The notes beneath the pieces are model-generated. The model was not told the origin of the DNA. It made no database searches and saw nothing but the letters and a program-made list of their open reading frames with translations. The position numbers and the translations under genes are program-made. Of a stretch of DNA of 64,000 bases, positions 1-9,459 are shown one piece after another (position 1 is the first letter of the stretch; the number at the start of each line of letters is the position of its first letter). The DNA comes from Gammaproteobacteria bacterium (GTDB lineage Bacteria; Pseudomonadota; Gammaproteobacteria; Pseudomonadales; Azotimanducaceae): positions 61,046-125,045 of the forward strand of contig JAPPGK010000003.1 in assembly GCA_028821405.1 (NCBI GenBank). Reading direction: 5' to 3'.

Positions 1-148
1 GGATGTGCGGATGCGGGACGGCACGGTGCACAGTTGACGACGTCGGCTGCCCCATGCGCGCGTTAACCGCACACCACCCGAACGTCGCGTCTCCTTCATC
101 GACGTGACATCCCTGGCTTCCTGTCACGATAGACCACGATCCCTGCGA

Positions 149-154
149 TATAGT
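149..154 (+). promoter_or_regulatory. Possible -10 box upstream of ppc
   Basis: TATAGT matches five of six bases of the sigma-70 -10 consensus and ends seven bases before the GTG start of ppc. No convincing -35 box lies 16-18 bp upstream and there is no Shine-Dalgarno sequence. If the box is used, the transcript would be nearly leaderless. Weak evidence. Confidence 0.3.
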
Positions 155-161
155 CGAAGCC

Positions 162-2723
162 GTGGCATTGCGAAGCTCCAGCTCAGTTCGACGAAGCGAC
201 CTCTCCGGTCTGCCCCGGGTGCTGCGCGGGGACGTGCGTTTGCTCGGCTCGCTGCTCGGCCGAGTGATCGCCAATCACCGCGGGACCGCGTTCGTGGACC
301 GCATCGAGTCCATTCGCGCGCTCGCCAAACGCGCCCGGCGCGGAACGGGCGCGGATTGGGAGCGACTGAGCGCGACCCTCGCCGCGTTGCCGGAGGACGT
401 GCTCACCGACATTGCGAAGGCGTTCAACCAGTTTCTGAACCTCGCCAACATCGCGGACCAGCGGCAGGCGGCGCGGGACGCGACGTGGCCCGACGCGGTG
501 GATCCCGACGCCCTTAGGCAACTGCGGATCGAGCTCGTGCTGACCGCGCATCCGACCGAGATCCTGCGCCGCACGCTGATCCGGAAGTACGACGGCATCG
601 CCGGGGTCCTGGAAGCCCGCGCTCGGGCGCCCCGCGACGAACGGCCCGGGCTCGAGACCGAACTCGAACGTTTGATTGCGGAGGCGTGGCACACCGACGA
701 GATCCGGCACGAGCGGCCGGCGCCCCAGGACGAGGCCAGGTGGGGTTTCGCGGTCGTCGAAAACTCGCTTTGGCTGGCCTTGCCCGAGGCCATGCGCGAA
801 CTGGACCGGGCCCACGGCGCGACCCTGCCCGTCGACGTGATGCCCTTCGCGTTCGCGTCCTGGATGGGGGGCGATCGCGATGGCAATCCCAATGTGACGG
901 CCACGGTGACCCGGGAAGTGCTGATGCTGGCCCGCTGGACGTCGGCGGACCTCTTCCTGCGGGACGTGACGAGGCTCGCCGCCTCACTGTCGATGACCGC
1001 CGGAAACGCCGCCATCCGCGCTGCAACGCAGGACGCCCCGGAGCCCTATCGGGCGGTATTGAACACCCTTCGCGAGCGACTCGAAGCGACCCGCGCCTGG
1101 GCGGCGACCGACGAACCGCCCGGGCCGGACGTGATCGTCTCGGGTTCGGAACTGCTCGACCCGCTCGTGCTTTGCCGCGACTCGCTCCTGGAGTGCGGCA
1201 TGCCGCAGATCGCCGACGGTCCGCTTCTCGACACGATTCGCCGGGCGCGGTGCTTCGGCGTACACCTGGTCCGGCTGGATATCCGCCAACACGCCGCGCG
1301 GCACACGGCGCTGCTCGACGAACTGACCTCGTACCTGCAAGGCAGCGGCTACGCCGGTTGGGCGGAATCGAAGCGATTGGATTGGCTGGTCGACGAACTC
1401 GCGGGTCGGCGTCCGCTCTTTCCGACGTCCTGGCCGGTCGGCGATGAAGCCCGCGAGGTGATCGACACCTGCGACGCGATCGCCGAGTACGACGCGTCCG
1501 GGATATCCGCCTACGTGATCTCGATGGCATCGCGGTCTAGCGACGTGCTGGCCGTGGCGTTGCTGCTCAAGGAGTCCGGCGTGCGTGCCCGCGTACCCAT
1601 CGTGCCGTTGTTCGAGACCCTGGACGACCTAGACCGGGCGCCGGAGATCGTCGACGAACTGTTGTCGATTCCCTGGTACCGCGCCTACGTCGGGGACCGC
1701 ATCCAGGTGATGATCGGGTATTCGGACTCGGCGAAGGACGCCGGCCAGCTCGCCGCCGCCTGGGCCCAGTACCGCGCCCAGGAGGCCTTGGCCGCCGTGG
1801 CGGCGAAACACGGGGTCAAGCTGACCCTGTTCCACGGACGAGGGGGAGCGGTCGGTCGTGGCGGCGGCCCCTCCGGCCAGGCCATCGAGTCCCAGCCCCC
1901 CGGGTCCGTGGACGGTTCGTTCCGCGTCACGGAGCAGGGAGAGATGATCCGGTTCAAGCTCGGCACGCCCGCGATCGCCAAGGCGACACTCAGCCACTAC
2001 CTCACGGCTACCCTGAACGCCACGGTGGATCCGCCGACGGCGCCGGCGGCGGGCATGCGCGCCAAGATGGACGAGCTGGCCACGGCGTCACGCAAGGCCT
2101 ACCGGGACGCCGTCGGCGACCCGGCTTTCGTGGGTTTCTTCCAGACGCTGACCCCGGAAACGGAACTTGCCGCGCTAGCCCTCGGTAGCCGGCCCGCCCG
2201 ACGCGATCCGAACCGCGACCTCGAGAGCCTGCGCGCAATCCCCTGGGTGTTCGCCTGGACCCAGGTGCGTCTCATGCTCCCGGCGTGGTTGGGCACGGAA
2301 CAGGCCATGGCTCGGCTCGGTGCCGATCGCAAGGCGTTCGAGATGCTGCGCGGCTGGCCGTTCTTCGCCATGCAGGCGGACATGCTCGAGATGGTTGTCG
2401 CGAAAGCCGATGCGACCCTGGCGCGCTACTACGCACGACGGTTGGCCAACGCCGAACAACAAGCGATCGCGGAAGGGTTGTTCGACCGCCTCGCCGGCCT
2501 CGCCGAGGACATTCTGGCGCTCACCGGCGCTCCGCATCTGCTCGCCCATGCCGATCAGGTCCGGGACTCCATCACGGTGCGCAACACCTATCTCGACCCG
2601 CTGCACCTGCTGCAAGCCGAACTGCTCGCGCGGCGCCGCAGCGGCAACGACTCGGGCCGGGTCAACCAGGCCCTGAAGGTCACCATGGCGGGCATCGCCA
2701 GCGGATTGCGGAACACGGGATAG
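162..2723 (+). CDS. ppc: Phosphoenolpyruvate carboxylase
   Basis: Anaplerotic cytosolic enzyme that carboxylates phosphoenolpyruvate with bicarbonate to oxaloacetate, refilling the TCA cycle. At 853 residues it is close to the usual bacterial length. It carries the family signatures in order: TAHPTE at about residues 128-133 with the catalytic His, GGDRDGNPNVT near 236-246, the mobile loop FHGRGGAVGRGGGPS near 555, and the C-terminal RNTG end that forms part of the active site. The start is GTG at 162 with no clear ribosome binding site. An internal start is possible, but the N-terminus already aligns with the family. It stands alone, with the next gene 117 bp downstream. Identification is firm; only the start is uncertain. 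Confidence 0.97.
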   Translation: MALRSSSSVRRSDLSGLPRVLRGDVRLLGSLLGRVIANHRGTAFVDRIESIRALAKRARRGTGADWERLSATLAALPEDVLTDIAKAFNQFLNLANIADQRQAARDATWPDAVDPDALRQLRIELVLTAHPTEILRRTLIRKYDGIAGVLEARARAPRDERPGLETELERLIAEAWHTDEIRHERPAPQDEARWGFAVVENSLWLALPEAMRELDRAHGATLPVDVMPFAFASWMGGDRDGNPNVTATVTREVLMLARWTSADLFLRDVTRLAASLSMTAGNAAIRAATQDAPEPYRAVLNTLRERLEATRAWAATDEPPGPDVIVSGSELLDPLVLCRDSLLECGMPQIADGPLLDTIRRARCFGVHLVRLDIRQHAARHTALLDELTSYLQGSGYAGWAESKRLDWLVDELAGRRPLFPTSWPVGDEAREVIDTCDAIAEYDASGISAYVISMASRSSDVLAVALLLKESGVRARVPIVPLFETLDDLDRAPEIVDELLSIPWYRAYVGDRIQVMIGYSDSAKDAGQLAAAWAQYRAQEALAAVAAKHGVKLTLFHGRGGAVGRGGGPSGQAIESQPPGSVDGSFRVTEQGEMIRFKLGTPAIAKATLSHYLTATLNATVDPPTAPAAGMRAKMDELATASRKAYRDAVGDPAFVGFFQTLTPETELAALALGSRPARRDPNRDLESLRAIPWVFAWTQVRLMLPAWLGTEQAMARLGADRKAFEMLRGWPFFAMQADMLEMVVAKADATLARYYARRLANAEQQAIAEGLFDRLAGLAEDILALTGAPHLLAHADQVRDSITVRNTYLDPLHLLQAELLARRRSGNDSGRVNQALKVTMAGIASGLRNTG

Positions 2724-2840
2724 CCGTCTCTCGCGAGTACAAGGAGCCGTCCAAGAGCGTTCCCAACCGTTTCGCCATAATGCAACGGCGTGCGAACATC
2801 GGGTTGCTCAACGGGTCCAGCGGTAGCGGCGGGACAAACG

Positions 2841-4589
2841 ATGAAGACATTGCGGCATCCGCACCTCGCGCGAGCGAAAGTCGTCTCCGGCGTGACAGGG
2901 AACCGGGTCGTGGGGCACGCCATGTTGGGATTGGCGACTTTGGCCTGGTCTGCCGACGCGGCGTCGTTGGCCGACCAAGACTGCACACCATTGCACGATC
3001 CGGCCGACCTCCACAACGTTCCCATCGAGGAGGTGGCCGGCCGATCGCTGTCCCCGGACACCGTCTACCGCACCGGGACGCTCACCGTGGTACGCCAGGA
3101 CGTCTTCAACACCAACGATGCCGGCGAGGATCAGGCGGCCTATCAACTGGTAAACCGCTGGCATGTGATTACCCGCGAAGGCGTGCTGCGGGAGCTGCTT
3201 CTGTTCGGCGAAGGGGACACGGTTACGCTCGCGACGATCGCCGAGAGCGAGCGCTTACTTCGCGGCAAGTCTTACCTTTACGACGCCCGTGTCGTGGCGA
3301 ATCGGGTATGTGCGCCAGCCAGGGATACAAACGAGCAAGCGCTGCCGGTGGTCGACCTCGTGGTCGTTACGCGCGACGTCTGGTCCCTGTCGCCGGACGT
3401 GGGCATCACCCGCACGGGCGGCGAGTCGCGCATTAGCGCGGGGTTCTCCGAGATCAACCTAGCCGGAAGCGGTTCGAATCTGGACGCCAGATACTTCGAC
3501 AACCTCGACCGGCACGGGTGGAGCATCAGCTACGCGGACGCCAACCTTGGACAGAGCCGCGTCGGCCTCCGATTGCGCTATGACGAGACCGATGACGGCG
3601 ACCTGGTCGAAGCCGGGATCGGCCAACCGTTCTTCGCGTTGGCTGCACGCCGTTCATGGAACGCGTACGCGTTTCGCTCAAGAACCGTCCAAGGGTTGTA
3701 TCACGGAGGGAAACGAACCGAGTCCTTTCGCCGCGACCATCGCCTGGCACAGCTTTCGGCGGGTTGGTCAACGGGCCGGCGTGACGGCTGGGTAACCCGC
3801 GTGGTGGCGGGGTTGACTTCGGCCCAATGGCACCACGCGCCGGTGCGCGACGCCCCGACCCCCGACGCCCTTAGCAGTCGCCGATTCACCTACCCCTGGG
3901 TGTCCTTGCATCGCATCGAGGACCAATATTCCGAGCTACGCAATGTGGATCGCGTCCAGACCACGGAGGACGTCTACCTGGGTCGACGCTACGACCTCGT
4001 ACTCGGGTATTCGCCCCGGGGGGATGGCCACCTCGTTGGCACGGCGGAGTTTCGCGATGGGATGAGGCGCGGCGACATCGGCATATTCCGCTACGGGGTG
4101 CGGGCCTCGGGGTATTGGAACGCGAATACCGGTCGTGCGGAGAACGCCGTGGCCCGTGCATGGGGTCGGTACAGACACCGGCAGACGCCACGGTGGGCGT
4201 TGATCCTCGACGCGGAGGCCCTGCTTGCCGAGGGATTGACTGCCGATCAGCAGCTACTGATCGGCGGGAGTTCCGGATTGCGCGGTTACCCCAACCGCTA
4301 CCAGGCGGGTACTCGGGGTTTCCGGTTCACGGCGGAAGAACGGTTCTACACGGGCCTCTATCCGCTACGCATCCTGCGCATCGCACTGGCGGGTTTCGTG
4401 GACGTCGGTCGGGTGTGGAGTTCGCGCCAGGACAACGACACGCTGGCGAACGCCGGTTTCGGACTCCGATTCGAGTCGACGCGCACCAACCGGAATCTCG
4501 TCTACCACCTCGACGTGGCCTTTCCGATCGTGGACGGGCCAGGCGTCAGCGGCGTGGAGGTAACGCTGACCAGCAAACGGAGTCTGTGA
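2841..4589 (+). CDS. Omp85/BamA-like outer-membrane beta-barrel protein
   Basis: Exported protein of about 582 residues. I chose the ATG at 2841, which opens a signal peptide with a hydrophobic stretch at about residues 27-40 and cleavage near SADAA. The N-terminal third (about 60-150) resembles a POTRA-like region. The C-terminal two thirds are rich in alternating beta-strand sequence typical of a 16-strand barrel. GGSSGLRGY near residue 474 corresponds to the lid-lock VRGY/F loop of Omp85 proteins, and the end LTSKRSL lacks the classic terminal Phe. Family members insert or translocate proteins or lipids at the outer membrane. This one is shorter than BamA and has no Bam or Tam partner gene nearby, so its substrate is unknown. 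An upstream in-frame start at 2790 would spoil the signal peptide. Confidence 0.75.
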   Translation: MKTLRHPHLARAKVVSGVTGNRVVGHAMLGLATLAWSADAASLADQDCTPLHDPADLHNVPIEEVAGRSLSPDTVYRTGTLTVVRQDVFNTNDAGEDQAAYQLVNRWHVITREGVLRELLLFGEGDTVTLATIAESERLLRGKSYLYDARVVANRVCAPARDTNEQALPVVDLVVVTRDVWSLSPDVGITRTGGESRISAGFSEINLAGSGSNLDARYFDNLDRHGWSISYADANLGQSRVGLRLRYDETDDGDLVEAGIGQPFFALAARRSWNAYAFRSRTVQGLYHGGKRTESFRRDHRLAQLSAGWSTGRRDGWVTRVVAGLTSAQWHHAPVRDAPTPDALSSRRFTYPWVSLHRIEDQYSELRNVDRVQTTEDVYLGRRYDLVLGYSPRGDGHLVGTAEFRDGMRRGDIGIFRYGVRASGYWNANTGRAENAVARAWGRYRHRQTPRWALILDAEALLAEGLTADQQLLIGGSSGLRGYPNRYQAGTRGFRFTAEERFYTGLYPLRILRIALAGFVDVGRVWSSRQDNDTLANAGFGLRFESTRTNRNLVYHLDVAFPIVDGPGVSGVEVTLTSKRSL

Positions 4590-4684
4590 CGCCCCTACGC
4601 ACCCATGCGTGAGCCGCTGCAAAGCAACCGCGGGATCGAGTAAATTGATCGTTCTCGGGGCTTGAAGACTGACAAGGGCGGACG

Positions 4685-5518
4685 ATGTACGAAGAGATCA
4701 TCTACGAGGTTGCGGACGGCGTGGCCGTGATAACCATGAACCGGCCGGAGACGCTGAACGCGTTGACCGACCGGACGCAGGCCGAAATCCGGCACGCGCT
4801 GGACCAATCCGAGCGCAACGGGGAGGTGATCGGAAACGTACTCACCGGGGCAGGGCGGGGATTCTGCTCCGGCGTGGACATGAACGCCTTGGGCGCGATG
4901 AGCGAAGCGGGACGCCGGCTCGGCGCGGCCCACGCGGACTTGGCCGCCGACCCGGGGAACCCGGACAACGACCCCAATTTCCAAATCGGGGCGGCGTACT
5001 TCCTGGGTTTGCGCAAACCCCTGATCGCGGCGATCAACGGCGCGTGCGCGGGGCTCGGCTTCAGCTACGCGGTGTTCTGCGATCTCCGCTTCGTCGACCG
5101 AACGGCTCGGTTCGCCACCGCCTTCTCCCAACGCGGCTTGATCGCGGAGCACGGCACGAGTTGGATGCTGCCGCGCCTGATCGGCCCTGCGAACGCCTTG
5201 GACATACTCTGGACCGGGCGCAAGTTCGACGGCGAGGAGGCCGGTCGAATCGGTCTCGCCAACCGTGTATGCGAGCCGGGCGAGTGTGTTGCGGACGCCT
5301 GTGAATACCTGCGCGAGATTGCCGAAGTGGCGGCACCCAATTCGCTCATGATGATGAAGCGGCAGATCTACAAGCACCTCAACGCGGAACTGCGTCGCGC
5401 CATGGAGGAGTCGAACGCCTGGATGGACGAAAGCCTGGCCCGGGGCGACTTCAAGGAGGGCGTCGCATCCTTTGTGGAACGCCGCCCGCCGAACTTCGCG
5501 CCCATTGCCCTCGATTGA
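4685..5518 (+). CDS. Enoyl-CoA hydratase/isomerase family protein
   Basis: Crotonase-fold enzyme of 277 residues, the usual length for a single-domain enoyl-CoA hydratase. It probably acts on 2-enoyl-CoA esters in fatty-acid or aromatic-acid catabolism. Visible signatures are the N-terminal TMNRPETLNAL segment, the oxyanion-hole region FCSGVDMNAL, GACAGLGFSYAVFCDLRF, and a Glu in AEHGTSW near residue 157 at the position of a catalytic acid. The ATG at 4685 follows AAGGGCGGA, a reasonable ribosome binding site. No other beta-oxidation gene is adjacent; the multifunctional FadB-like gene lies 46 kb away. The exact substrate cannot be read from the sequence. Confidence 0.9.
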   Translation: MYEEIIYEVADGVAVITMNRPETLNALTDRTQAEIRHALDQSERNGEVIGNVLTGAGRGFCSGVDMNALGAMSEAGRRLGAAHADLAADPGNPDNDPNFQIGAAYFLGLRKPLIAAINGACAGLGFSYAVFCDLRFVDRTARFATAFSQRGLIAEHGTSWMLPRLIGPANALDILWTGRKFDGEEAGRIGLANRVCEPGECVADACEYLREIAEVAAPNSLMMMKRQIYKHLNAELRRAMEESNAWMDESLARGDFKEGVASFVERRPPNFAPIALD

Positions 5519-5620
5519 GCGCGGCGCTGCTGCCAAAGCCGGCTGGGGCCGGGCCCGAGGCGACCCAACGCACAGCGGAGGGTCGGGGCGGCACTGCGGC
5601 GCTACGGGCCAAGAGCCCGG

Positions 5621-7393
5621 TCACTCAAGCCCCACATTGTCGATCTCGAGCCAAAACGGCCCGAGTTCACCGGGGCTGCCGATAAAGAAGGCCATCGCAC
5701 CCTCGGGATCGAAGCCCGGGAAATCCGCCATTGGGATCGTGATGCGCTGCCATTCGGTGCTTGCCTGGAACTCCGTGATGGCAGGCATCCGGCCGAGATT
5801 CTCGGCGAACGCCATGGCACGGTAGCGCTTGCCCTCGCCGCGGGCATCGAAAGTCAGCTTGCCGATGCCGTCGAGGCGAACCGGTTCCATGGTCGACCCG
5901 CCGAGGTTGATCATCGCGCCGCTCCAAGGGTAACCGTAGCCCCGGGCGTTCTCGCCTTCGATGCGCAACGCTCCGCCGCCCGCGTCGGTGCGCGCCGCGA
6001 TGCCGAGCTCCACCGTCGAGTTGCCGCCAGCGAGCGAGTCCGTGGACGGCAGCCATCCGCTGGCCGCAACGTCGCTACCCGAGTCGAAGGCACCCAACAT
6101 TTTTGGCCCAACCGTCCTAGGCTGGGCAGGGACCGTGTGCCGTTGACGCTCGAAGCGTACCCCGTCCTTCCAGATGCCGATGATGTTCCGCGTCGCCGAC
6201 ACGTCCTGCAGCGGATCGCCCCGGACCAGCACGAGGTCCGCCTTCTTTCCCTCGGCAATCCGTCCACGATCATCGAGACCGAAAGCATCCGCAACGCCGC
6301 CGGTCGCTGCGTGGAGCACGTCTGCCATCGGCAATCCCGCCTGCGCGAGCAGCTCGAGTTCCACGTGCAGGCTGGCCCCGTGGGTTACGCCCGGATTCAT
6401 GGCATCGCTACCGGCGAGGATCGACACGCCCGCCTCGTGCAAGGCGCCGACGTTGGCCAGGGCCCTCGCCATGCCCGCGGGGTTTGCACCTTGCGCGAAG
6501 GAACGTCTGAGAGTTGCCCGCGCGTTGGCCGAAAGGTAGTCCGACACGAGGGGATCCGCGGCAAGCTCGTCCCCGCTCGACACGCCGAACATGCTTTGGA
6601 TCACGACCAGGGTGGGAACCACGAAGGTTCCCTTCGCCTCGATTGCAGCGACTAGCTCGGCGTCTCCCGGGTCGCGGTAGATGTGCATCAAACCGTTGGC
6701 ACCGGCCGCGATGGCCTTGCGGGCGCCATCGGCGGTGCCGACGTGGAACAAGGCGAGCTTGCCGCCCGCTTGGGCGGCGGCAGCAATCCGCTTGAGTTGC
6801 AGGGCATCGAAGGTCGGAAATCGCCATCCCGCGGAACCCGCCTCGTGGACGATCTTGATGAAGTCCGAACCCTCGGCGATGCGTGCGGCCACGAAGGCCT
6901 CGGTTTCGTTCGGATCGTCCAGCGTCGGAATGTCGAGGCCGAACTGCGTGCCGTGGCCACCCGCCATGGTGACGAGGACGCCGGCGGAGAAAACGTCGGC
7001 GCGGTCGTGGACCGGGCCGGCCCCCTGTTCCCGTCGCCAGGCTGCAGCGAGGTTGGGTTCGGTGAACATGTCCAGAACGGTCGTGACGCCGAAGTTCAAT
7101 GCCTCCTCCGGCGCGGTTCCCCAACTGTGGGTGTGGGAATCGATGAGGCCCGGCAGCAAGGTCATGCCGCTGGCGTCGAGCTCCGTGGCGACGTCGGGGA
7201 GGTTCGGCGGCGTTTTGCCGACACTCGCGACCCAGCCGTCGCGGATCACGACCGACGCGTCTTCGATCACGGTGTCGCCGTCGAAGACCTTGGCATTGCG
7301 AATCAACGTCGCGCCTTCGGCGGCAAAACTTGCCGCGATGGCCGTGATGGCCAGAAGGCCGTTGAGGGGGTGAATATCGTTGTTCGTTCCCAT
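5621..7393 (-). CDS. Exported amidohydrolase with C-terminal CIA30-like domain
   Basis: Metal-dependent amidohydrolase of about 590 residues. Translation from the ATG at 7393 gives a signal-peptide-like hydrophobic N-terminus, so it is probably periplasmic. The imidazolonepropionase-type core runs from about 25 to 430 and includes the HxH metal site in GLIDSHTHSWG near residue 84, a later FHVG and MHIYRD, and the AGSDAMNPG Asp motif near 335. Residues from about 440 to the end form a separate beta-sandwich resembling the CIA30/NADH-ubiquinone-assembly domain, ending FWLEIDNVGLE. Such enzymes hydrolyse cyclic amides, peptides or similar bonds; the substrate is unknown. The promoter region carries an element also present before the two-component system, so co-regulation is likely. 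Confidence 0.85.
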   Translation of the reverse strand: MGTNNDIHPLNGLLAITAIAASFAAEGATLIRNAKVFDGDTVIEDASVVIRDGWVASVGKTPPNLPDVATELDASGMTLLPGLIDSHTHSWGTAPEEALNFGVTTVLDMFTEPNLAAAWRREQGAGPVHDRADVFSAGVLVTMAGGHGTQFGLDIPTLDDPNETEAFVAARIAEGSDFIKIVHEAGSAGWRFPTFDALQLKRIAAAAQAGGKLALFHVGTADGARKAIAAGANGLMHIYRDPGDAELVAAIEAKGTFVVPTLVVIQSMFGVSSGDELAADPLVSDYLSANARATLRRSFAQGANPAGMARALANVGALHEAGVSILAGSDAMNPGVTHGASLHVELELLAQAGLPMADVLHAATGGVADAFGLDDRGRIAEGKKADLVLVRGDPLQDVSATRNIIGIWKDGVRFERQRHTVPAQPRTVGPKMLGAFDSGSDVAASGWLPSTDSLAGGNSTVELGIAARTDAGGGALRIEGENARGYGYPWSGAMINLGGSTMEPVRLDGIGKLTFDARGEGKRYRAMAFAENLGRMPAITEFQASTEWQRITIPMADFPGFDPEGAMAFFIGSPGELGPFWLEIDNVGLE

Positions 7394-7450
7394 GCTCGCA
7401 TCTCTCGGCAGTCGTTGCCGCGAACTATGGATGCGCGGCGGAGTGCGGGG

Positions 7451-7487
7451 CAGTGACATCCGTAACCGGCTGCCCTGACGTTTGTCA
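7451..7487 (-). promoter_or_regulatory. Shared promoter/operator element, copy A
   Basis: The plus strand reads CAGTGA, then CCGTAA, then the dyad TGACGTTTGTCA (TGAC-GTTT-GTCA) at 7476-7487. About 31 of 37 positions match copy B at 11290-11327, with a single one-base gap. On the minus strand CTGACA lies 17-18 bp before TTACGG, a position that fits a -35/-10 arrangement. The dyad would then overlap the -35 box, as expected for a dimeric regulator. The amidohydrolase start lies about 60 bp downstream of the element's proximal end. Confidence 0.6.
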
Positions 7488-7492
7488 GGCAG
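7468..7492. repeat. Inverted repeat in the 7.4-7.6 kb divergent intergenic region
   Basis: The TGACGTTTGTCA core is flanked by CTGCC on the left and GGCAG on the right, so the dyad extends to roughly nine paired positions with one unpaired C. Copy B lacks this extension. It may strengthen binding, or form a hairpin in the RNA from the amidohydrolase side. Confidence 0.45.
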
Positions 7493-7581
7493 GGCCGGCG
7501 TCGGACAGCCGGCGTCGGTCAAACGCGTCCGTGGCGTAACCATCTGGTACGCTGCAACGTTCTTCCAAATCCGGCGAACCC

Positions 7582-8112
7582 ATGCGCATCGGGCTGATTT
7601 CCGACACGCACATCTCGAAGCAGGGCGAACTCTGGCCGCAGGTGTTCGACGCCTTCACGGGCGTGGATGCGATTTTGCATGCGGGCGATGTCTGGTCACC
7701 GGCGCTCCTTGACGAGCTCGAAGAGATCGCACCGGTGCGTGTGGCCCGGGGAAACGGTGACATGGGGCAGACCGACGTGCGCTTGGAGGAACGTTGCGTC
7801 ATGACCTTCGACGGCACCACCGTCGCGATGCTGCATGACTTCCCCACCCCCGAACACCGCCCCCCCGAGTTGATTCTCGACCGCATTCGCCAGCGTTTCC
7901 CCGGGGTCTCACCCGACGTGGTGGTCTACGGGCATACCCACATCGAGGCCATCGACGACGTCAACGGATTGCTGTGCGTCAACCCCGGTTCGCCGACGCT
8001 ACCCCACAACCGGTCGTTGCGACTGGGCACCATCGGGTTTCTCAACATCGAGGGAGGGACGGTTGCCGCGGAAATCTGGCAGTTGACCGAAGGCGGGGCC
8101 GAGCGACGCTAG
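7582..8112 (+). CDS. Metallophosphoesterase (YfcE/MJ0936 type)
   Basis: Small calcineurin-like phosphoesterase of 176 residues, the normal size for the YfcE/MJ0936 group of phosphodiesterases. The dinuclear metal-site motifs are all present in order: DTHIS near residue 8, HAGD near 33, GNGDM near 58, LHDFP near 77 and YGHTH near 113. NPGS near 132 is also typical of the group. It is cytosolic, with no signal peptide. It is transcribed divergently from the amidohydrolase and convergently to the PLP enzyme. The physiological substrate is unknown; phosphodiesters are likely. Confidence 0.9.
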   Translation: MRIGLISDTHISKQGELWPQVFDAFTGVDAILHAGDVWSPALLDELEEIAPVRVARGNGDMGQTDVRLEERCVMTFDGTTVAMLHDFPTPEHRPPELILDRIRQRFPGVSPDVVVYGHTHIEAIDDVNGLLCVNPGSPTLPHNRSLRLGTIGFLNIEGGTVAAEIWQLTEGGAERR

Positions 8113-8180
8113 AAGGGGCGTCCCTTGCCCTCGCCCGTGTTGAACGGATCCTGACCACCGCAAGGGTCGCTCCTACGGCG
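8109..8180. repeat. Dispersed GC-rich inverted-repeat element
   Basis: The left part AGAAGGGGCGTCCCTTGCCC and the inverted right part CCGCAAGGGTCGCTCCTAC are imperfect complements around a spacer of about 20 bp. They fill the gap between two convergent genes, where the structure may also stop transcription from both sides. The left 29 bases match 19198-19226 at about 25 positions, so this is one copy of a repeat family. Confidence 0.55.
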
Positions 8181-9378
8181 CTCGCCCGGTCATCACGCGG
8201 TCGAGATCTCGACACAGATCCCGGGCGTCCTCGAGACCCACCGACAAGCGGAATACGCCATCGCCCGCGTACTCCCGGTAATGGGCAAGTTGTTCGCCTT
8301 CGAGATGGAACGTCGACGCCATCATGGCCTCGGTGTCGATCCAGTAGATCAGACTGCGGTGGTGACCCAGCGAAACCGCGTAGTGGATGATCTCGAGTTC
8401 TTTCGCCATGCGCCGGGCCAGGGCCAAGCCGTCGCCGCGCACTTGGAACGACAACGTACCGGAATTGTTCGCCATTTGGCGACGGGCCAGGTCGCGTTGG
8501 GGATGGGATTCCAATCCGGGGTAGTTGACCCGGGCAACCCTGGGATGGCCCTCCAGGAACTTCGCCACGGCGAGCGCGCCTTCTTCGTGGGCACGCATTC
8601 GGATCGGCAAGGTGGCGGCACCGCGGGCGATCAGCCAGGCGTTGAAAGGGCTTAGCACACCGCCGAAGTAGACGAGCGCGTGGGTTCTTAAGGGTTCCAG
8701 GCGTTCCCGGGTTCCGAGCACCGCGCCGCCCAGTGCATCGCCGTGGCCGCCGATGTACTTGGTAAGCGAATGCACGACGTAGTCGGCGCCGAGTTCCGAC
8801 GGACGGGTGGCGATGGGGGTGGCGAAGGTGGAGTCCACCGCGAGGGGTATGCCATGCCGCTGGGCGATGGCGGCAACGGCGGCGATGTCCGTCAACCGTA
8901 GGATCGGGTTCGCTGGGGTCTCGATCCAGATCATCCGCGTCTCGGGACGTATGGCCGCTTCCACGGCCGCCGGGTCGCTGGTGTTCACCGGGCTCGTCGC
9001 AATGCCGTATCTCGGCAGCGTGCGGCGGGCAAGTTCCGCCGTGCCGGCGTAGTTGACATCGCTGATGAGCAGGTGATCGCCCGACCCCAGGCCCTCGAGC
9101 ATCACCGCGGCCGTCGCGGCCATGCCGGACCCGAAGACGACGCAGCCCTCGGTCCCTTCGAGCGCAGCCAGTTTCTCTTCCAGCACGCGGGTCGTCGGAT
9201 TGCCCCAGCGGGTGTAGATGTAGGGAATCTCGCCCTCGAAGGCGTTGATGGAGAAACCCGCTGGCTCGTCCATCGCGAATGTCGTCGACATGACGAGATT
9301 CGGCGCCGATGCCCCCGTCGTGGGATCGGATGTCTCGCCGCCGTGGACGGCACGCGTATTCGGTCCTTGGTCGTTCAT
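8173..9378 (-). CDS. Cys/Met metabolism PLP-dependent enzyme (cystathionine gamma-synthase/lyase type)
   Basis: PLP enzyme of 401 residues in the trans-sulfuration family, which makes or breaks C-gamma-S or C-beta-S bonds of cystathionine, homocysteine or methionine. Visible features are the N-terminal TRAVHGG, YTRWGNPTTRVLEEKLAALE near 55-75, VFGSGMAAT near 81, and the PLP-lysine segment SLTKYIGGHGD near residue 204. A C-terminal RLSVGLEDARDL is also present. Start ATG at 9378. It stands alone and converges on the phosphoesterase. Sequence alone does not separate cystathionine synthase or lyase from methionine gamma-lyase or O-acetylhomoserine sulfhydrylase. Confidence 0.9.
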   Translation of the reverse strand: MNDQGPNTRAVHGGETSDPTTGASAPNLVMSTTFAMDEPAGFSINAFEGEIPYIYTRWGNPTTRVLEEKLAALEGTEGCVVFGSGMAATAAVMLEGLGSGDHLLISDVNYAGTAELARRTLPRYGIATSPVNTSDPAAVEAAIRPETRMIWIETPANPILRLTDIAAVAAIAQRHGIPLAVDSTFATPIATRPSELGADYVVHSLTKYIGGHGDALGGAVLGTRERLEPLRTHALVYFGGVLSPFNAWLIARGAATLPIRMRAHEEGALAVAKFLEGHPRVARVNYPGLESHPQRDLARRQMANNSGTLSFQVRGDGLALARRMAKELEIIHYAVSLGHHRSLIYWIDTEAMMASTFHLEGEQLAHYREYAGDGVFRLSVGLEDARDLCRDLDRVMTGRAP

Positions 9379-9459
9379 GTCTTGCCGGGGATCCGCAGTC
9401 GGTGCCGGCTATGGTACGGGGTCACCCGGGCCGACGCGTACGTCGCGTTGCGCCGGTGT

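Noticed and set aside
3470..3480. tRNA-like GTTCGAATC T-arm motifs (also near 41388)
   Set aside because: Both occur inside well-supported coding genes and no cloverleaf can be built around them.
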